From contig CAJJPG010000033.1 in NCBI GenBank assembly GCA_905193585.1, positions 1-14,576 on the forward strand: a DNA stretch of 14,576 bases, written 5' to 3'. A program made the translations under genes and the position numbers. The notes beneath the pieces are model-generated. The model searched no databases and was not told the origin of the DNA. It saw only the letters and a program-made list of their open reading frames with translations. Origin of the DNA: an uncultured Oscillospiraceae bacterium. Its GTDB lineage: Bacteria > Bacillota > Clostridia > Oscillospirales > Acutalibacteraceae. Positions within the stretch are counted from its first letter, which is position 1; the number at the start of each line of letters is the position of its first letter. Of the stretch, positions 1-8,322 are shown in pieces.

Positions 1-835
1 GTATCATTTTATTTATATATTCATCGCCTATGTTAAAGCCGCCCGTAAATGCCGTTTCACCGTCTATCACTACAATTTTGCGGTGGTTGCGGTTGTTCAT
101 AAAAATATTCATTGAGGGCTTTATCGGGTTAAAGACCGATACGTCTATCCCCTCGGCGCGAAGATTTACTATAAAATCCTTATGCTGGCGCTTTATAGAG
201 CCGAAATCATCAAAAATAATTCTGACCTCAACCCCGTTTGCCGCCTTTTCACTTAAAATTTTGTGTATACCGTTCCACATATCGCCCTCTGCCAATATGA
301 AGAACTCCATATAAATATACCTTTCGGCTTTATTCAGCTCCTCAAGCATACGCTCATACACCTTTTCGCCGGGCGACAAATACTCGGTATAGGTGTTTGT
401 ATAAAGCGGATAGCCCGATTCGCCCGAAAGATAATCCGCCTGGCGCGAATGGAACATATCGTAATATTTTAGCTTTTCACGTACATTTTCCTTTTCTGAA
501 AGTGTGGGCAGGTAGTGAGATTCACAAACCTCCATTTTCCGCCGCAAATGCGGGAAAACACGCCCGCCGCCCCAAAGCAGGAATACTGAAATACCGAAAA
601 CAGGAAAAACAAGAATAAAAATTATCCAGGTGATTTTGTGGTTAGGGTTGCCGCGGCGGTTCACTATATAAATAACGGTTATAACGCCCGCAATTTGCGA
701 AAGCTGATATATAAACGCGGATTTCTGGCTTACGTCGTGCAGCGCGTAAAATAAAAAGCAAAATTGAATAAGCAATAAAATTGCGGAAACAATGATTCTC
801 GTTTGTATTCTTATACCGCGTTTTTTTTCTCTCAC
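1..835 (-). CDS. cls: Cardiolipin synthase, N-terminal 278 residues (cut by window edge)
   Basis: Membrane phospholipase D-family enzyme that joins phosphatidyl groups to make cardiolipin. The minus-strand frame starts at a GTG (833-835), 8 nt after GGAGG, and stays open to position 1. Hydrophobic segments lie near residues 14-32, 41-58 and 68-88, as in the N-terminal membrane region of this family. The first HKD motif is complete: H251, K253 and D258, in the context NHRKIVVID, followed by TGGFNIGDEYIN, which is typical of bacterial Cls. About 55-60% of a usual 480-510 residue protein is present; the second HKD motif would lie off the left edge. It is transcribed in the same direction as the B12 operon, but a hairpin and its own promoter lie between them, so I treat it as a separate unit. 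No frameshift is seen. Confidence 0.93.
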   Translation of the reverse strand, partial: MREKKRGIRIQTRIIVSAILLLIQFCFLFYALHDVSQKSAFIYQLSQIAGVITVIYIVNRRGNPNHKITWIIFILVFPVFGISVFLLWGGGRVFPHLRRKMEVCESHYLPTLSEKENVREKLKYYDMFHSRQADYLSGESGYPLYTNTYTEYLSPGEKVYERMLEELNKAERYIYMEFFILAEGDMWNGIHKILSEKAANGVEVRIIFDDFGSIKRQHKDFIVNLRAEGIDVSVFNPIKPSMNIFMNNRNHRKIVVIDGETAFTGGFNIGDEYINKMI

Positions 836-860
836 AGGCAATCCCTCCCAATATGACAGT

Positions 861-889
861 ATTTTACCATAAAATTCTCAAAAAAGCAA
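861..889 (-). promoter_or_regulatory. Probable sigma-A promoter for cls
   Basis: On the minus strand, a -35 box TTGCTT (884-889) is separated by exactly 17 nt from a -10 box TAAAAT (861-866). Transcription would begin near 854, leaving a leader of about 20 nt that carries the GGAGG ribosome site before the GTG at 835. The stretch is AT-rich and lies just downstream of the hairpin at 916-956. This is a consensus match only, with no activity data. Confidence 0.6.
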
Positions 890-915
890 ACCGGAATTTT
901 AAAACCGATAAATTA

Positions 916-956
916 ACCCCCCGACATTTATATTTTCAGGTAAGCGTCGGGGGGGT
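916..956 (-). terminator. Strong hairpin, probable terminator of the B12-uptake operon
   Basis: The arms ACCCCCCGAC (916-925) and GTCGGGGGGGT (946-956) form a stem of about 10 bp, almost all G-C, with a 20-nt loop. Read on the minus strand, the stem is followed by TTAATTTATCGG and a further TTTT run, so the U-tract is weak. It is the only strong hairpin between the S-component gene and the cls promoter. It also lies 10 nt past the stop of the small remnant frame (966-1127). Termination of the operon here is inferred from position and stem strength. Confidence 0.6.
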
Positions 957-965
957 GTTATTATA

Positions 966-1127
966 CTATACTTTATCGGCGTTTCTCAAAACAGACCTGA
1001 GTTCAATTGAAAAAAACGAAACAATTCCCAAAGCCGAAATATAAACGGTTGTGCCGCTTTTTCTCTGCTCGGTTACGGTAATTGAAATGTTTCCGTCCGA
1101 ATTGGAATTATCGGTTACCGCTAATGT
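966..1127 (-). pseudogene. Possible C-terminal remnant of a surface protein
   Basis: The 325-nt gap between the S-component gene and cls holds one suggestive frame. After in-frame stops at 1158-1160, 1146-1148 and 1128-1130, 53 codons stay open down to a TAG at 966-968. The predicted peptide has a polar, Asn/Ser/Thr-rich stretch (TDNSNSDGNISITVTEQ), a hydrophobic segment (VYISALGIVSFF) and a charged tail. That layout resembles the C-terminal linker, membrane helix and tail of anchored proteins such as those in this operon. There is no start codon or ribosome site. The hairpin at 916-956 follows directly, as an old gene's terminator would. It could be chance: 53 codons is short and I recognise no homologue. 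Confidence 0.3.
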
Positions 1128-1157
1128 CTAATTGTATACGGTATTTCAGTTTATCGT

Positions 1158-1832
1158 TTACAACCGATATTTTTCCTTTATCCGCTCAAGAATTTTGCCG
1201 ATAGGCTTTGAAAAAACAAGCAGAAATATAACATTTGAAACCGCATAGATAATTGTAAACTGCGCCGCAGATATAACGGCGGCGGCATAACGCGATATAT
1301 TGAAATATCCGTCCGCCCACAGCACCGTCCATACATCCATAAGGAGCGAATACAGTACCCCCGATACTATGGCATATACCACCAAAACAATTTTACTTTT
1401 CTTTAACGGGTCGGCTATAACGCCCGCCAAAAAGCCTACTATGCCCCAACTGAACATTTGAAAGGGCGTCCACGGGCCCTGCCCGAAATAAAAATTGGAT
1501 ATAACCGCAGAGAGCGCTCCCGTCATAAATCCCGCTTCGCCGCCGAAATACATTGCGGTTATAACTACCATTGCGGTAACGGGCTTAAAGCCGGGAATCG
1601 GTGCGAAAATAAACCGCCCTATTACGGATATTGCCACCATTACGGCTATAAGTATCAGTTTTCGCACATCGTTTTCGCTGTGTTCGAAATGAAGAAAAAA
1701 AGGAACGCAGGAAAGCACCGTTACGCACAGGGAAATCCACGCATACTGCTTTTCCTTAAAAAGCAGCGCGCCGCCTAAAACAACCGCGGGAACAATAAGG
1801 CAGAGTATTATGTACGACAGCCATTTTTTCAT
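1158..1832 (-). CDS. ECF transporter S component, predicted corrinoid-specific (CbrT-like)
   Basis: Integral membrane substrate-binding subunit of an energy-coupling factor importer, 224 residues. I place the start at the ATG at 1832 (MKKWLSYI), which overlaps the ATPase stop as ATGA; an earlier in-frame start would run far into the ATPase gene. Two hydrophobic helices (about 4-25 and 31-48) and a charged loop (HFEHSENDVRK, 48-58) precede the usual six-helix S-component core (about 59-208). The core carries PGFKPVTAMVVITAMYFGG (80-98) and GQGPWTPFQMFSWG (117-130), the style of conserved loop seen in vitamin-type S components. Specificity is inferred from the B12 riboswitch at the head of the operon and the transcobalamin-like partners; CbrT is the known corrinoid S component. 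A cobalamin precursor or another corrinoid remains possible. Family confidence is high, substrate confidence moderate. Confidence 0.85.
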   Translation of the reverse strand: MKKWLSYIILCLIVPAVVLGGALLFKEKQYAWISLCVTVLSCVPFFLHFEHSENDVRKLILIAVMVAISVIGRFIFAPIPGFKPVTAMVVITAMYFGGEAGFMTGALSAVISNFYFGQGPWTPFQMFSWGIVGFLAGVIADPLKKSKIVLVVYAIVSGVLYSLLMDVWTVLWADGYFNISRYAAAVISAAQFTIIYAVSNVIFLLVFSKPIGKILERIKEKYRL

Positions 1833-3508
1833 TCGCCGTTTTCCCCGCTTTCCTTGGCACACGCAATAACCTGCTCGCACGTTACGGCGTTTTTCCAAAT
1901 ATGTCGCGCCATACGGTTGGCGGCGGTGGTATAAAAATTATTTTCGGAAAAGAATTTTTCGGGCACATCGGCGGATAATATTTCGCCGTCGAAGAAAAGG
2001 GCGCATCTGTCGGCGTTTTCGGCGGCAAATTCCACATCGTGAGTAACGGTAAGAACCGTTAAACCGTCATTTTTCAAAGAGGCGAGAATTTCCTTTAACG
2101 TACGCTTTGAATAAGCGTCCAAACCCTTTGTAGGCTCGTCAAGTAAAAGTATTTCCGGCTCTAGCAGGAGCATTTTCGCAATTGCGCACTTTTGCTGCTC
2201 GCCCCCGCTCAAATCAAACGGGTGCTTGGTAAGAAGATGCGATATTCCGATTTTTTCGACAACCGCGTCTGTTCTTTGCGCGCGTTCGTTTTTCGGAATA
2301 TCCAACGCTTCAAGAATTTCCGTAAAATCCTCGCGCACGGTATCCTTAATAAAAACAGTTTGCGGATTTTGCGGCAGGTACGCAAGCTTTTTTCGGTATA
2401 AGGAATTCCCCTTATACTCCTTTATAGGCTTTCCGTCAATCAGAACCTTGCCGCGGTAGGCTTTATTAAGCCCCGATATAACATTGAGCATTGTGGTTTT
2501 TCCCGTGCCGTTACCGCCGAGAATACAGTAAATTTCACCGCGGTGAACCTGCAGCGATGTTGCCCTGAGAATATCGGGCAGATCCCTTTCGTAACGAAAC
2601 CATACGTTTTTCAATTCTATAACTATATCGTCATTCGGGCGATAAACAGGATATTTCGGCTGATAATCGGTATCCGCAAAATATTTTTGCAGAAAATCTC
2701 TTCCCTCTCTTACCGTCAAAGGGCAATCATCCTTAATATTCAGCGCATTGTATATGCGCACGGCGCTCGGCAGCCCGTACATCATCGGGTGATCCCGCCG
2801 TATTCCGGCAAGCGACGCGCCGATATTTCCCGGGGTATCATAAAGCAGAACCCCGCCGTTTTCCATGACAAGAACCTTATCGGCAATCGGAAAAACCTCT
2901 TCAAGTCTGTGCTCAACCAAAATTACCGTAAGCCCCAGCTCGCGGTTAAGTTTTTGCAGCGTCGCGATAAAATCCGCCGCGGCTATCGGGTCAAGCTGAC
3001 TTGTAGGTTCGTCGAGAATAAGTATTTCGGGCTGCATAACCATAACGGCGGCAAGATTCAAAAGCTGCTTCTGACCGCCCGAAAGTTCGTCCGTCTTTCT
3101 GCGGAACCAGTCCTCAATACCGAAATAGCTTGCCATTTCTCCTACCCGCCTGCGGATTACATCGGTCGGAACGCCCATATTTTCAAGACCGAAAGCCAGC
3201 TCGTGCCACACCTTGTCGGTCACTATCTGGTTATCGGGGTTCTGAAGAACATAGCCTATTTCGCAGGCGCTTGTTTTATTATCAAGCTCGCGCAGCGGTA
3301 CTCCCTTATAAAAAATTTCTCCGGTCATATCCCCCGCGGGGGTCAGTTCCCTTTTAAGCAGTTTTAACAGCGTGGTTTTACCGCAGCCCGATTCGCCGCA
3401 TACGACCGTAAACTCGCCACCGTTTACCGACAGGCTTACATGCTCCACCGCGTTTTGCTCCGCCTTTGCATAACGGAAGCTCAAATCTTCGATACGTAAT
3501 ATTTCCAT
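1829..3508 (-). CDS. ECF transporter ATPase, two nucleotide-binding domains fused
   Basis: Cytoplasmic motor that powers the importer, 559 residues with two complete ABC domains in one chain; many ECF systems use separate EcfA and EcfA' proteins. Domain 1 has Walker A GESGCGKTT (38-46), Q-loop Q89, signature LSGGQKQ (142-148), Walker B ILILDEPTS (162-170) and switch H200. Domain 2 has Walker A GGNGTGKTT (331-339), Q380, signature LSGGEQQ (433-439), Walker B ILLLDEPTK (453-461) and switch H490. All catalytic residues are present in both halves, so both sites look competent. The ATG at 3508 follows GGAGG by 8 nt, and that ribosome site lies inside the end of ecfT (28-nt overlap). The 3' end overlaps the S-component start by 4 nt. 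Confidence 0.95.
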   Translation of the reverse strand: MEILRIEDLSFRYAKAEQNAVEHVSLSVNGGEFTVVCGESGCGKTTLLKLLKRELTPAGDMTGEIFYKGVPLRELDNKTSACEIGYVLQNPDNQIVTDKVWHELAFGLENMGVPTDVIRRRVGEMASYFGIEDWFRRKTDELSGGQKQLLNLAAVMVMQPEILILDEPTSQLDPIAAADFIATLQKLNRELGLTVILVEHRLEEVFPIADKVLVMENGGVLLYDTPGNIGASLAGIRRDHPMMYGLPSAVRIYNALNIKDDCPLTVREGRDFLQKYFADTDYQPKYPVYRPNDDIVIELKNVWFRYERDLPDILRATSLQVHRGEIYCILGGNGTGKTTMLNVISGLNKAYRGKVLIDGKPIKEYKGNSLYRKKLAYLPQNPQTVFIKDTVREDFTEILEALDIPKNERAQRTDAVVEKIGISHLLTKHPFDLSGGEQQKCAIAKMLLLEPEILLLDEPTKGLDAYSKRTLKEILASLKNDGLTVLTVTHDVEFAAENADRCALFFDGEILSADVPEKFFSENNFYTTAANRMARHIWKNAVTCEQVIACAKESGENGE

Positions 3509-4362
3509 ATAAGCGCCTCCTTTACTTCAATAATAAACGGGCAAAACGATAAAATTCCGAAAGAAATATAAACAAATACCGCAAACGGCGTTAAAGGTAT
3601 TCCGCTTATGCGCGGATAATAGTAAAAATCAAGCCGCGACAGTGCATGACCCGCTAAAGTAACGCTGAGCAGCACCGCGCAAACCGCAAGCAAAACACCG
3701 TCGTTTGCATGAAAACGGAAAAGCGAAAAGCTGCTTCTGCCTTTAATGCCGTAGCCCCTTGCTTTCATTGAATCGGCTGTTTCTATAGAATTTTCAAGCG
3801 ACCATGAAATCATAGCGGTAAATACGCGCAGGGCGCTTTTAATTCTGTCAGTATAGCTTTTTGAAGAGTACAGCCCCATTGCCTTTTGCGCCCTGCTTAC
3901 CCTTTTCATTTGCCGCCTGAACAGAGGAATAAACCTGAGCGCCATTGATAATATAAGCGAAAGTTTCGGAACAGCTTTGCCAAAAAGGTAAAGGAACTTA
4001 TCACTTGTCATAATCGCGCCGTAGCATTTGCACCACAGCATAACGCCGATTACCGTAACCGCGATTGCGGCGCCGTATATAAACGCTTCCAATGTAACGG
4101 GATTTCCGTTAAGGAAAAACAGCGGTGTTACGCCGTTATGGGAAAACAAGGGGTTGGTAACCGCCACCATTAAAAACATGGGAGCGTAAAAAGCAAAATC
4201 GGACAGCACCTGACGCCTGCGCGATAAAATAACCGAAAACGCGCATCCGCCGAGCAGCGCCGAAAGCTGTAATACGGGATTCTGCACAAACATTGAAACC
4301 AACAGAACAGAAAGGAAGTACGTCATAAGCACCAACGGATGATAATTTCCGAACGCCCTCAT
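3481..4362 (-). CDS. ecfT: ECF transporter transmembrane coupling component EcfT
   Basis: Membrane scaffold that links the ATPases to the S component, 293 residues. Hydrophobic segments lie near 10-28, 30-46, 56-70, 92-112, 222-240 and 256-276. Between them is the long polar helical region typical of EcfT (about 145-210), with the two coupling signatures SRAQKAMG (156-163) and the canonical Ala-Arg-Gly at 201-203 (SMKARGYG), which dock into the ATPase grooves. The ATG at 4362 overlaps the stop of the upstream DUF4430 gene as ATGA. The last 28 nt overlap the ATPase start, implying coupled translation. A private EcfT beside its own ATPase and S component makes this a dedicated (group I) transporter rather than a shared group II module. 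Confidence 0.92.
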   Translation of the reverse strand: MRAFGNYHPLVLMTYFLSVLLVSMFVQNPVLQLSALLGGCAFSVILSRRRQVLSDFAFYAPMFLMVAVTNPLFSHNGVTPLFFLNGNPVTLEAFIYGAAIAVTVIGVMLWCKCYGAIMTSDKFLYLFGKAVPKLSLILSMALRFIPLFRRQMKRVSRAQKAMGLYSSKSYTDRIKSALRVFTAMISWSLENSIETADSMKARGYGIKGRSSFSLFRFHANDGVLLAVCAVLLSVTLAGHALSRLDFYYYPRISGIPLTPFAVFVYISFGILSFCPFIIEVKEALIWKYYVSKI

Positions 4363-4913
4363 TTTTCCTCACCCCCCATAAAGTAACAGCCAACGTCGTT
4401 TCCGAGATTGCAGGTATATACCCACTCGATAACCTGCCCGTCCCTGAGCTTGTATTTTGAACAGCCGTAGTTCGGAAACTCCCCGTCCACACGGTACATC
4501 CAGCCCGAAAGCGGACCGCAGGAAAATTCGTAAAGATAATTTATGCCCTGAATATATACGCTTCCGTAGCTGTTTTCGTCCGCTCCCTGAAATTCCATTT
4601 GTATTCTGTTATACCGCACAGCCCTGTCTAAAATATCAAAGACTGTGTCTCCCTCTCTCAGCACATATTCGGTTTCGGGGAGAATAACGCCGTCGGGCGG
4701 AACAAATTCATCCGACCGGAGGGTGGGGTCGAGATCGCCGTAATTTTCAAGAACGGTATTGCAGCGAATACTGATTTTTACCGTCTCGCTCTCGGGGGTT
4801 ATATCGTCGATATGCGTAAGATAATACTCGTCTACCGACTGAATATGCGTTCCGTTTATAACCGCCGCAATAATCAAAACAATAGCGAATATCGCAAGAA
4901 TATCCTTTTTCAT
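4359..4913 (-). CDS. Membrane-anchored DUF4430 (transcobalamin beta-domain-like) protein
   Basis: Small extracytoplasmic protein, 184 residues. An N-terminal hydrophobic helix (5-20), with no clear signal-peptidase site, probably acts as an uncleaved anchor and leaves the rest outside. Residues about 44-178 form a DUF4430 domain, the Pfam family described as the transcobalamin C-terminal domain. Visible marks are REGDTVFDILDRA (86-98), GPLSGWMYRVDGEFPNYGC (133-151) and KLRDGQVIEWVYTCNLGNDVG (155-175). From memory, human transcobalamin II has GSTVEDVLKKA and, later, DGETIEL in matching positions. Cysteines at 51, 132, 151, 168 and 176 could form disulfides. ATG at 4913 follows GGGGAGAGG. It sits directly upstream of ecfT with a 4-nt overlap, which suggests it hands substrate to the transporter. 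Binding of a corrinoid is inferred, not shown. Confidence 0.88.
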   Translation of the reverse strand: MKKDILAIFAIVLIIAAVINGTHIQSVDEYYLTHIDDITPESETVKISIRCNTVLENYGDLDPTLRSDEFVPPDGVILPETEYVLREGDTVFDILDRAVRYNRIQMEFQGADENSYGSVYIQGINYLYEFSCGPLSGWMYRVDGEFPNYGCSKYKLRDGQVIEWVYTCNLGNDVGCYFMGGEEK

Positions 4914-4939
4914 ACCGTACCTCTCCCCTCTTTTTCGGT

Positions 4940-6811
4940 TTATTCGTCTTTATAAAGAGCCGCCAGTTCCTCCATTTCGGCTTCCTTTTTGCGCCGCTTT
5001 AATTTTATGCGCCTGATAAGCAGCACCGCGGTAACGGCGGCAATTACACATAAAACAACCGCGATAACAATTCCGCGAAGTAAATTATCTATCTTGGTTT
5101 TTGTTTTAATAACATCTTCCCAGCGTTCAATTTTCTGCCTGTCGTATTCAGTCAGCGCATTATAGCGTTTTACAATGCCGTCAACCGTTTTTTTATCGCT
5201 TATTTTCATTTTGTCAAACGGGTACAGCTTTTTCTTAATATCGGAATTGATTGAGTCTATCTCCGCCTGAACCGCCGCTATTGCCGCCTTTGCGGCGGTG
5301 AGTTTTTCAAGGTACTTTTCCTTACCCTCAAAATCTTCCGAATTTTTCAATTTATCAAGCAATGAAGTCACAAGCACATATTGCTCGGTCGAGGGCTTTG
5401 CGGGCAGGTTATCCGCCGCCTTTCGGTCGGAAGCGGAAAAATAAAGCAGAGCGGCAGTCTCTTCCGAGTCTTTCGGGCTTTCGGTCACCTTGGTTGTATC
5501 GGCAATTTCGGTTATATCAACGCCCGCCTTTTTTGCCGCGTCCGATAAACGGCGGTAATTGCTTACATAGCGCCTTTCCCCCTCGGGAAGAGAATAATAA
5601 GCGGCAAGCAGCTCTTTAATTTCATTTGCCGGCGCGCCTATGCCGTCAATGCGCGCTTTAAGGTCGTCTATGCGTTTTTTAAGCGCCGTGCATTGTTCGC
5701 CGCGGAAATCGTAAAGCGCCCTCATTCCGTTTTTATATCTCCAAAGCGCCGCCATGGTATAAAGCGTTTGTTCGCTCGCCATTGTATTTGATTTATCGGG
5801 CAGTGAGGTGGGATTATCGGGGTCGTAGGTAAAGGAATGAATAAACCCGCCGTCCGCCATTCGGTATTTCAATATACCGTCAAGTAATGTATTTCCGTTT
5901 TTCATAAACCGTTTATCTGTCAAAGGGTCAATTCCGAGCGAGCAGAGCGCCACTACCACCTGATCGGTGCTTTCAACGTTTTCCGTTCCCCAGCTTGCAA
6001 AATCGCCCGTATCAAGCTGCTGTTTTGAAAGACATTCAAGCGCTTCGTCCACTATTTGATAAACGGCTTTGGTAACCTCTTTTTTATTGACTCTTTGAGT
6101 ATAGGTATAGCTTTTCTCGCTGTTGTAATAGGGCGCCAGCGCCTGCAGAGCCATTGCCGTAATATCGGCGTCGGCGGTTTTTCCGCTTAAAGCAAAGCCG
6201 CCGTCGGTCAACTGCTGCTTTATTATTTCAACTATTATATCGTCGCGGGTGTAATAAGCGCCTTCAGGTACTTCGTAACTCATGCTGTCAAGCGTTATAA
6301 GCCCCCATATCCAGCCGTTAATGCCCTGCCTGCCGAGCGGCGTTGTTTTGCCGCGGTCATAGGTGCCGTCGGCAATAAGGTTTATGCTTTTCCCGCCGCT
6401 GTCCTTTCCTATATTCGTAGGGTCGCCGCCCATTGCAAGAACCGCAAGGGCAATCCTGTGCCACTCGGTGGCCTTGGCGGCGCTGAGCTTGCCCGATTGC
6501 TTATACCTTTCCTCTATCCTGTCTTTAATAACGGCAAGATAGCCCGCGTTGTTGTCCTTAATTCCCAGTCTGCCAAGTCCTATAGGAAACCAGTCCCCGG
6601 GGGTAGTTCCGGCAAGCTCCAGAAACTTATCGTTTATAAGAAAACCGTCGGAAGCAGAGCCTACATCGCTTTTTTTCCATTCGATAATCCCCTTCGCAAC
6701 GGACATTATGTCGTATGCTCCGCCGCTGTGCGGCGTATCGGCGCAAACACACACCGAACATGTAAAAACCGTGATAATAAGTAAAATCACGGCGGTTATC
6801 CGTTTTAACAT
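4940..6811 (-). CDS. Secreted, membrane-anchored alpha/alpha-barrel protein (transcobalamin alpha-domain-like)
   Basis: Surface protein of 623 residues. A signal peptide (1-24, ending CVCA) leads to a prenyltransferase/terpene-cyclase-like alpha/alpha barrel (about 34-370) with KATEWHR (113-119), QGINGWIWG (162-170), DADITAMALQALAPYY (214-229) and STDQVVVALCSLGIDP (281-296). A helical, charged stalk (about 372-575), a membrane helix (580-599) and a basic tail follow. Cyclases of this fold use a DxDDTA acid motif; here it is DADITA (214-219), lacking the second central Asp, so catalysis as a cyclase is unlikely. The same fold forms the alpha domain of intrinsic factor and transcobalamin, which carries a VDTAAMA motif at a like place (from memory). 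I start at ATG 6811 because AGAGGG lies 7 nt before it and the signal peptide begins cleanly; a TTG at 6832 would overlap the previous stop. The barrel is paralogous to that in the first gene. A ligand-binding role is inferred. Confidence 0.82.
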   Translation of the reverse strand: MLKRITAVILLIITVFTCSVCVCADTPHSGGAYDIMSVAKGIIEWKKSDVGSASDGFLINDKFLELAGTTPGDWFPIGLGRLGIKDNNAGYLAVIKDRIEERYKQSGKLSAAKATEWHRIALAVLAMGGDPTNIGKDSGGKSINLIADGTYDRGKTTPLGRQGINGWIWGLITLDSMSYEVPEGAYYTRDDIIVEIIKQQLTDGGFALSGKTADADITAMALQALAPYYNSEKSYTYTQRVNKKEVTKAVYQIVDEALECLSKQQLDTGDFASWGTENVESTDQVVVALCSLGIDPLTDKRFMKNGNTLLDGILKYRMADGGFIHSFTYDPDNPTSLPDKSNTMASEQTLYTMAALWRYKNGMRALYDFRGEQCTALKKRIDDLKARIDGIGAPANEIKELLAAYYSLPEGERRYVSNYRRLSDAAKKAGVDITEIADTTKVTESPKDSEETAALLYFSASDRKAADNLPAKPSTEQYVLVTSLLDKLKNSEDFEGKEKYLEKLTAAKAAIAAVQAEIDSINSDIKKKLYPFDKMKISDKKTVDGIVKRYNALTEYDRQKIERWEDVIKTKTKIDNLLRGIVIAVVLCVIAAVTAVLLIRRIKLKRRKKEAEMEELAALYKDE

Positions 6812-6828
6812 GCGTTTGCCCTCTTTTC

Positions 6829-8298
6829 TCAATCGGTTTTTTTGATGATTTTCGGTTTTATAAACACAATTACCGCCGCAGACGCGGCAGCTGCCGCCGC
6901 AACAGCGATAATTACAACGGGAATCACGGAGCGGCTGTTGCCTTTCTTTTCGGCGTTGCTCCCCGTTTCGTTTTCTGTCTTCACATCCGCAAAGTCGGTA
7001 CTGATTATTGCGGAGTCTTCTTCGGATACCGCCGCGTCAGATACCCCGCCGGGGGAAGAACCGTACGGTGCTTTTTCGCCGCCGCCATGTGCGCTCCCTG
7101 CGGTTTCCGTTTTATTTTGAGTGCTGTTATTGCTTTTTGAAGAATTGTTTTCGGATTTGCCGCCCGTATTTGACAAAGCGCTGTTTAAGGATTTCGCAGC
7201 TTCGTCAACGCGGCTTTGGCTTGCGTTTAATTCCGCCATAACCGCTAAAGCGTTCTCATATGCCTTTTTCACGCCCGCTTTTGACATGTCTCCCGCCGAC
7301 GCTTTACATATTGCCATAGTCAGCACGTCCTTATCAGCAACCGCAAAGTAACCTGCGGTGGGCTGATTTTCAACATCGGGAATTTCCGTACCCATAGCGC
7401 CGAAGCCTCCTATGTCCGCGCCGTAGCCCAGAGTGAACTGCACCCTTATAACATCGCCGTCAGATGGGTAGCAATCCGCAAAGCCTACGTTTGGAAATAT
7501 ATTGTTTACCGAGTACATCCAACCCGAACCGTTTGTAAATGCAAATTCACCGAGATACCCCGACCAGTTCTTTTTGTAATCCTCGGGGTCGTAAAATGTC
7601 ATGGTGCTTTTAAGGTGCGGAATAAGTATTTCGGGAATTTTCGGTGAAAGATTGAGCTTTTTCGGATTTGCGGGAACGCCGCTTTTTTGATAATTATTAT
7701 ATTTAGCGCCCGCGGCTGTTCCGTCGGCAATGTAGGCGAGATAAAACGACGATTTTACCGTGCCGCCGTAATATCCCACATAACCGCTGTTGTGCAGCAG
7801 TCTTACCAGCTGCTCGGCGGCGGTTTCGCCCTCATAAATCGGTACTTCAATCGGTTTTACAAGATAACCGCAGCCTATGGTGAAAAGCTCCACGCTCCAT
7901 ACGGCGTTTCCTATCGGTTCGCCGGGCTGCGCTTTTTTATAGGTAATGCGATATGTAAGGGTTTTCTTTTTTCCGCCGTCGGAAGAGGCGGAAACAGTAA
8001 CGGTATTTTCGCCGTTTTTCTCAAAAACCAGTGTGTAGCTTGTTTTTTCATTGTCATCCCAGGTTGGCTCCACCTTTTTACCGTTCAGCTTAACGGTCGC
8101 CCTTATCTTCTCGCCTGCGGAATTTCTCGCCCATACGTCAAAGGTCTTTTTGCTGCCGCGCTGAACCGTGTTATCGGTAAGCGTGGTGGTTAATGACGGT
8201 CCCGCAGCCGCGCTGACCGATAGGTTAGCGGGCAGCAGCATAACAAATATTATTACCGCGCAATAAAATATGCCGAAAGTTCTTTTTACCGTTTTCAT
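6829..8298 (-). CDS. Secreted, membrane-anchored Ig-like plus DUF4430 protein
   Basis: Surface protein of 489 residues. Order: signal peptide (1-31, ending SVSAAA); a beta-rich Ig/cadherin-like domain (about 34-121); a DUF4430 transcobalamin beta-domain-like region (about 133-296) with EGETAAEQLVRLL (156-168), GSGWMYSVNNIFPNVGFAD (257-275) and PSDGDVIRVQFTLGYG (278-293); a small helical bundle (about 325-376); a Ser/Asn/Gly-rich linker (378-456); a membrane helix (457-480); and a basic tail. It is therefore held on the outer face of the membrane by its C-terminus, on a flexible stalk. AAGGA lies about 8 nt before the ATG at 8298. The DUF4430 domain is longer and more diverged than that of the 184-residue protein, and lacks its GPLSGW and NYGC cysteine context. 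It may pair with one of the two barrel proteins of the operon to make a two-domain binding site. Confidence 0.85.
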   Translation of the reverse strand: MKTVKRTFGIFYCAVIIFVMLLPANLSVSAAAGPSLTTTLTDNTVQRGSKKTFDVWARNSAGEKIRATVKLNGKKVEPTWDDNEKTSYTLVFEKNGENTVTVSASSDGGKKKTLTYRITYKKAQPGEPIGNAVWSVELFTIGCGYLVKPIEVPIYEGETAAEQLVRLLHNSGYVGYYGGTVKSSFYLAYIADGTAAGAKYNNYQKSGVPANPKKLNLSPKIPEILIPHLKSTMTFYDPEDYKKNWSGYLGEFAFTNGSGWMYSVNNIFPNVGFADCYPSDGDVIRVQFTLGYGADIGGFGAMGTEIPDVENQPTAGYFAVADKDVLTMAICKASAGDMSKAGVKKAYENALAVMAELNASQSRVDEAAKSLNSALSNTGGKSENNSSKSNNSTQNKTETAGSAHGGGEKAPYGSSPGGVSDAAVSEEDSAIISTDFADVKTENETGSNAEKKGNSRSVIPVVIIAVAAAAAASAAVIVFIKPKIIKKTD

Positions 8299-8322
8299 AA
8301 AACATCCTTTTAAGCAGATACG

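Noticed and set aside
642..851. Minus-strand 69-codon frame starting at TTG 851
   Set aside because: It overlaps the start of cls in another frame; the cls frame has membrane segments and an HKD motif and explains the region.
2543..3367. Long plus-strand open frame of 274 codons
   Set aside because: It lies wholly opposite the ECF ATPase gene, has no recognisable domain or ribosome site, and is an antisense shadow of a clear gene.
4940..6811. Annotation as squalene/hopene cyclase or prenyltransferase enzyme
   Set aside because: The protein is secreted, lacks the DxDD acid, and sits in a B12-riboswitch operon with transcobalamin-like partners.
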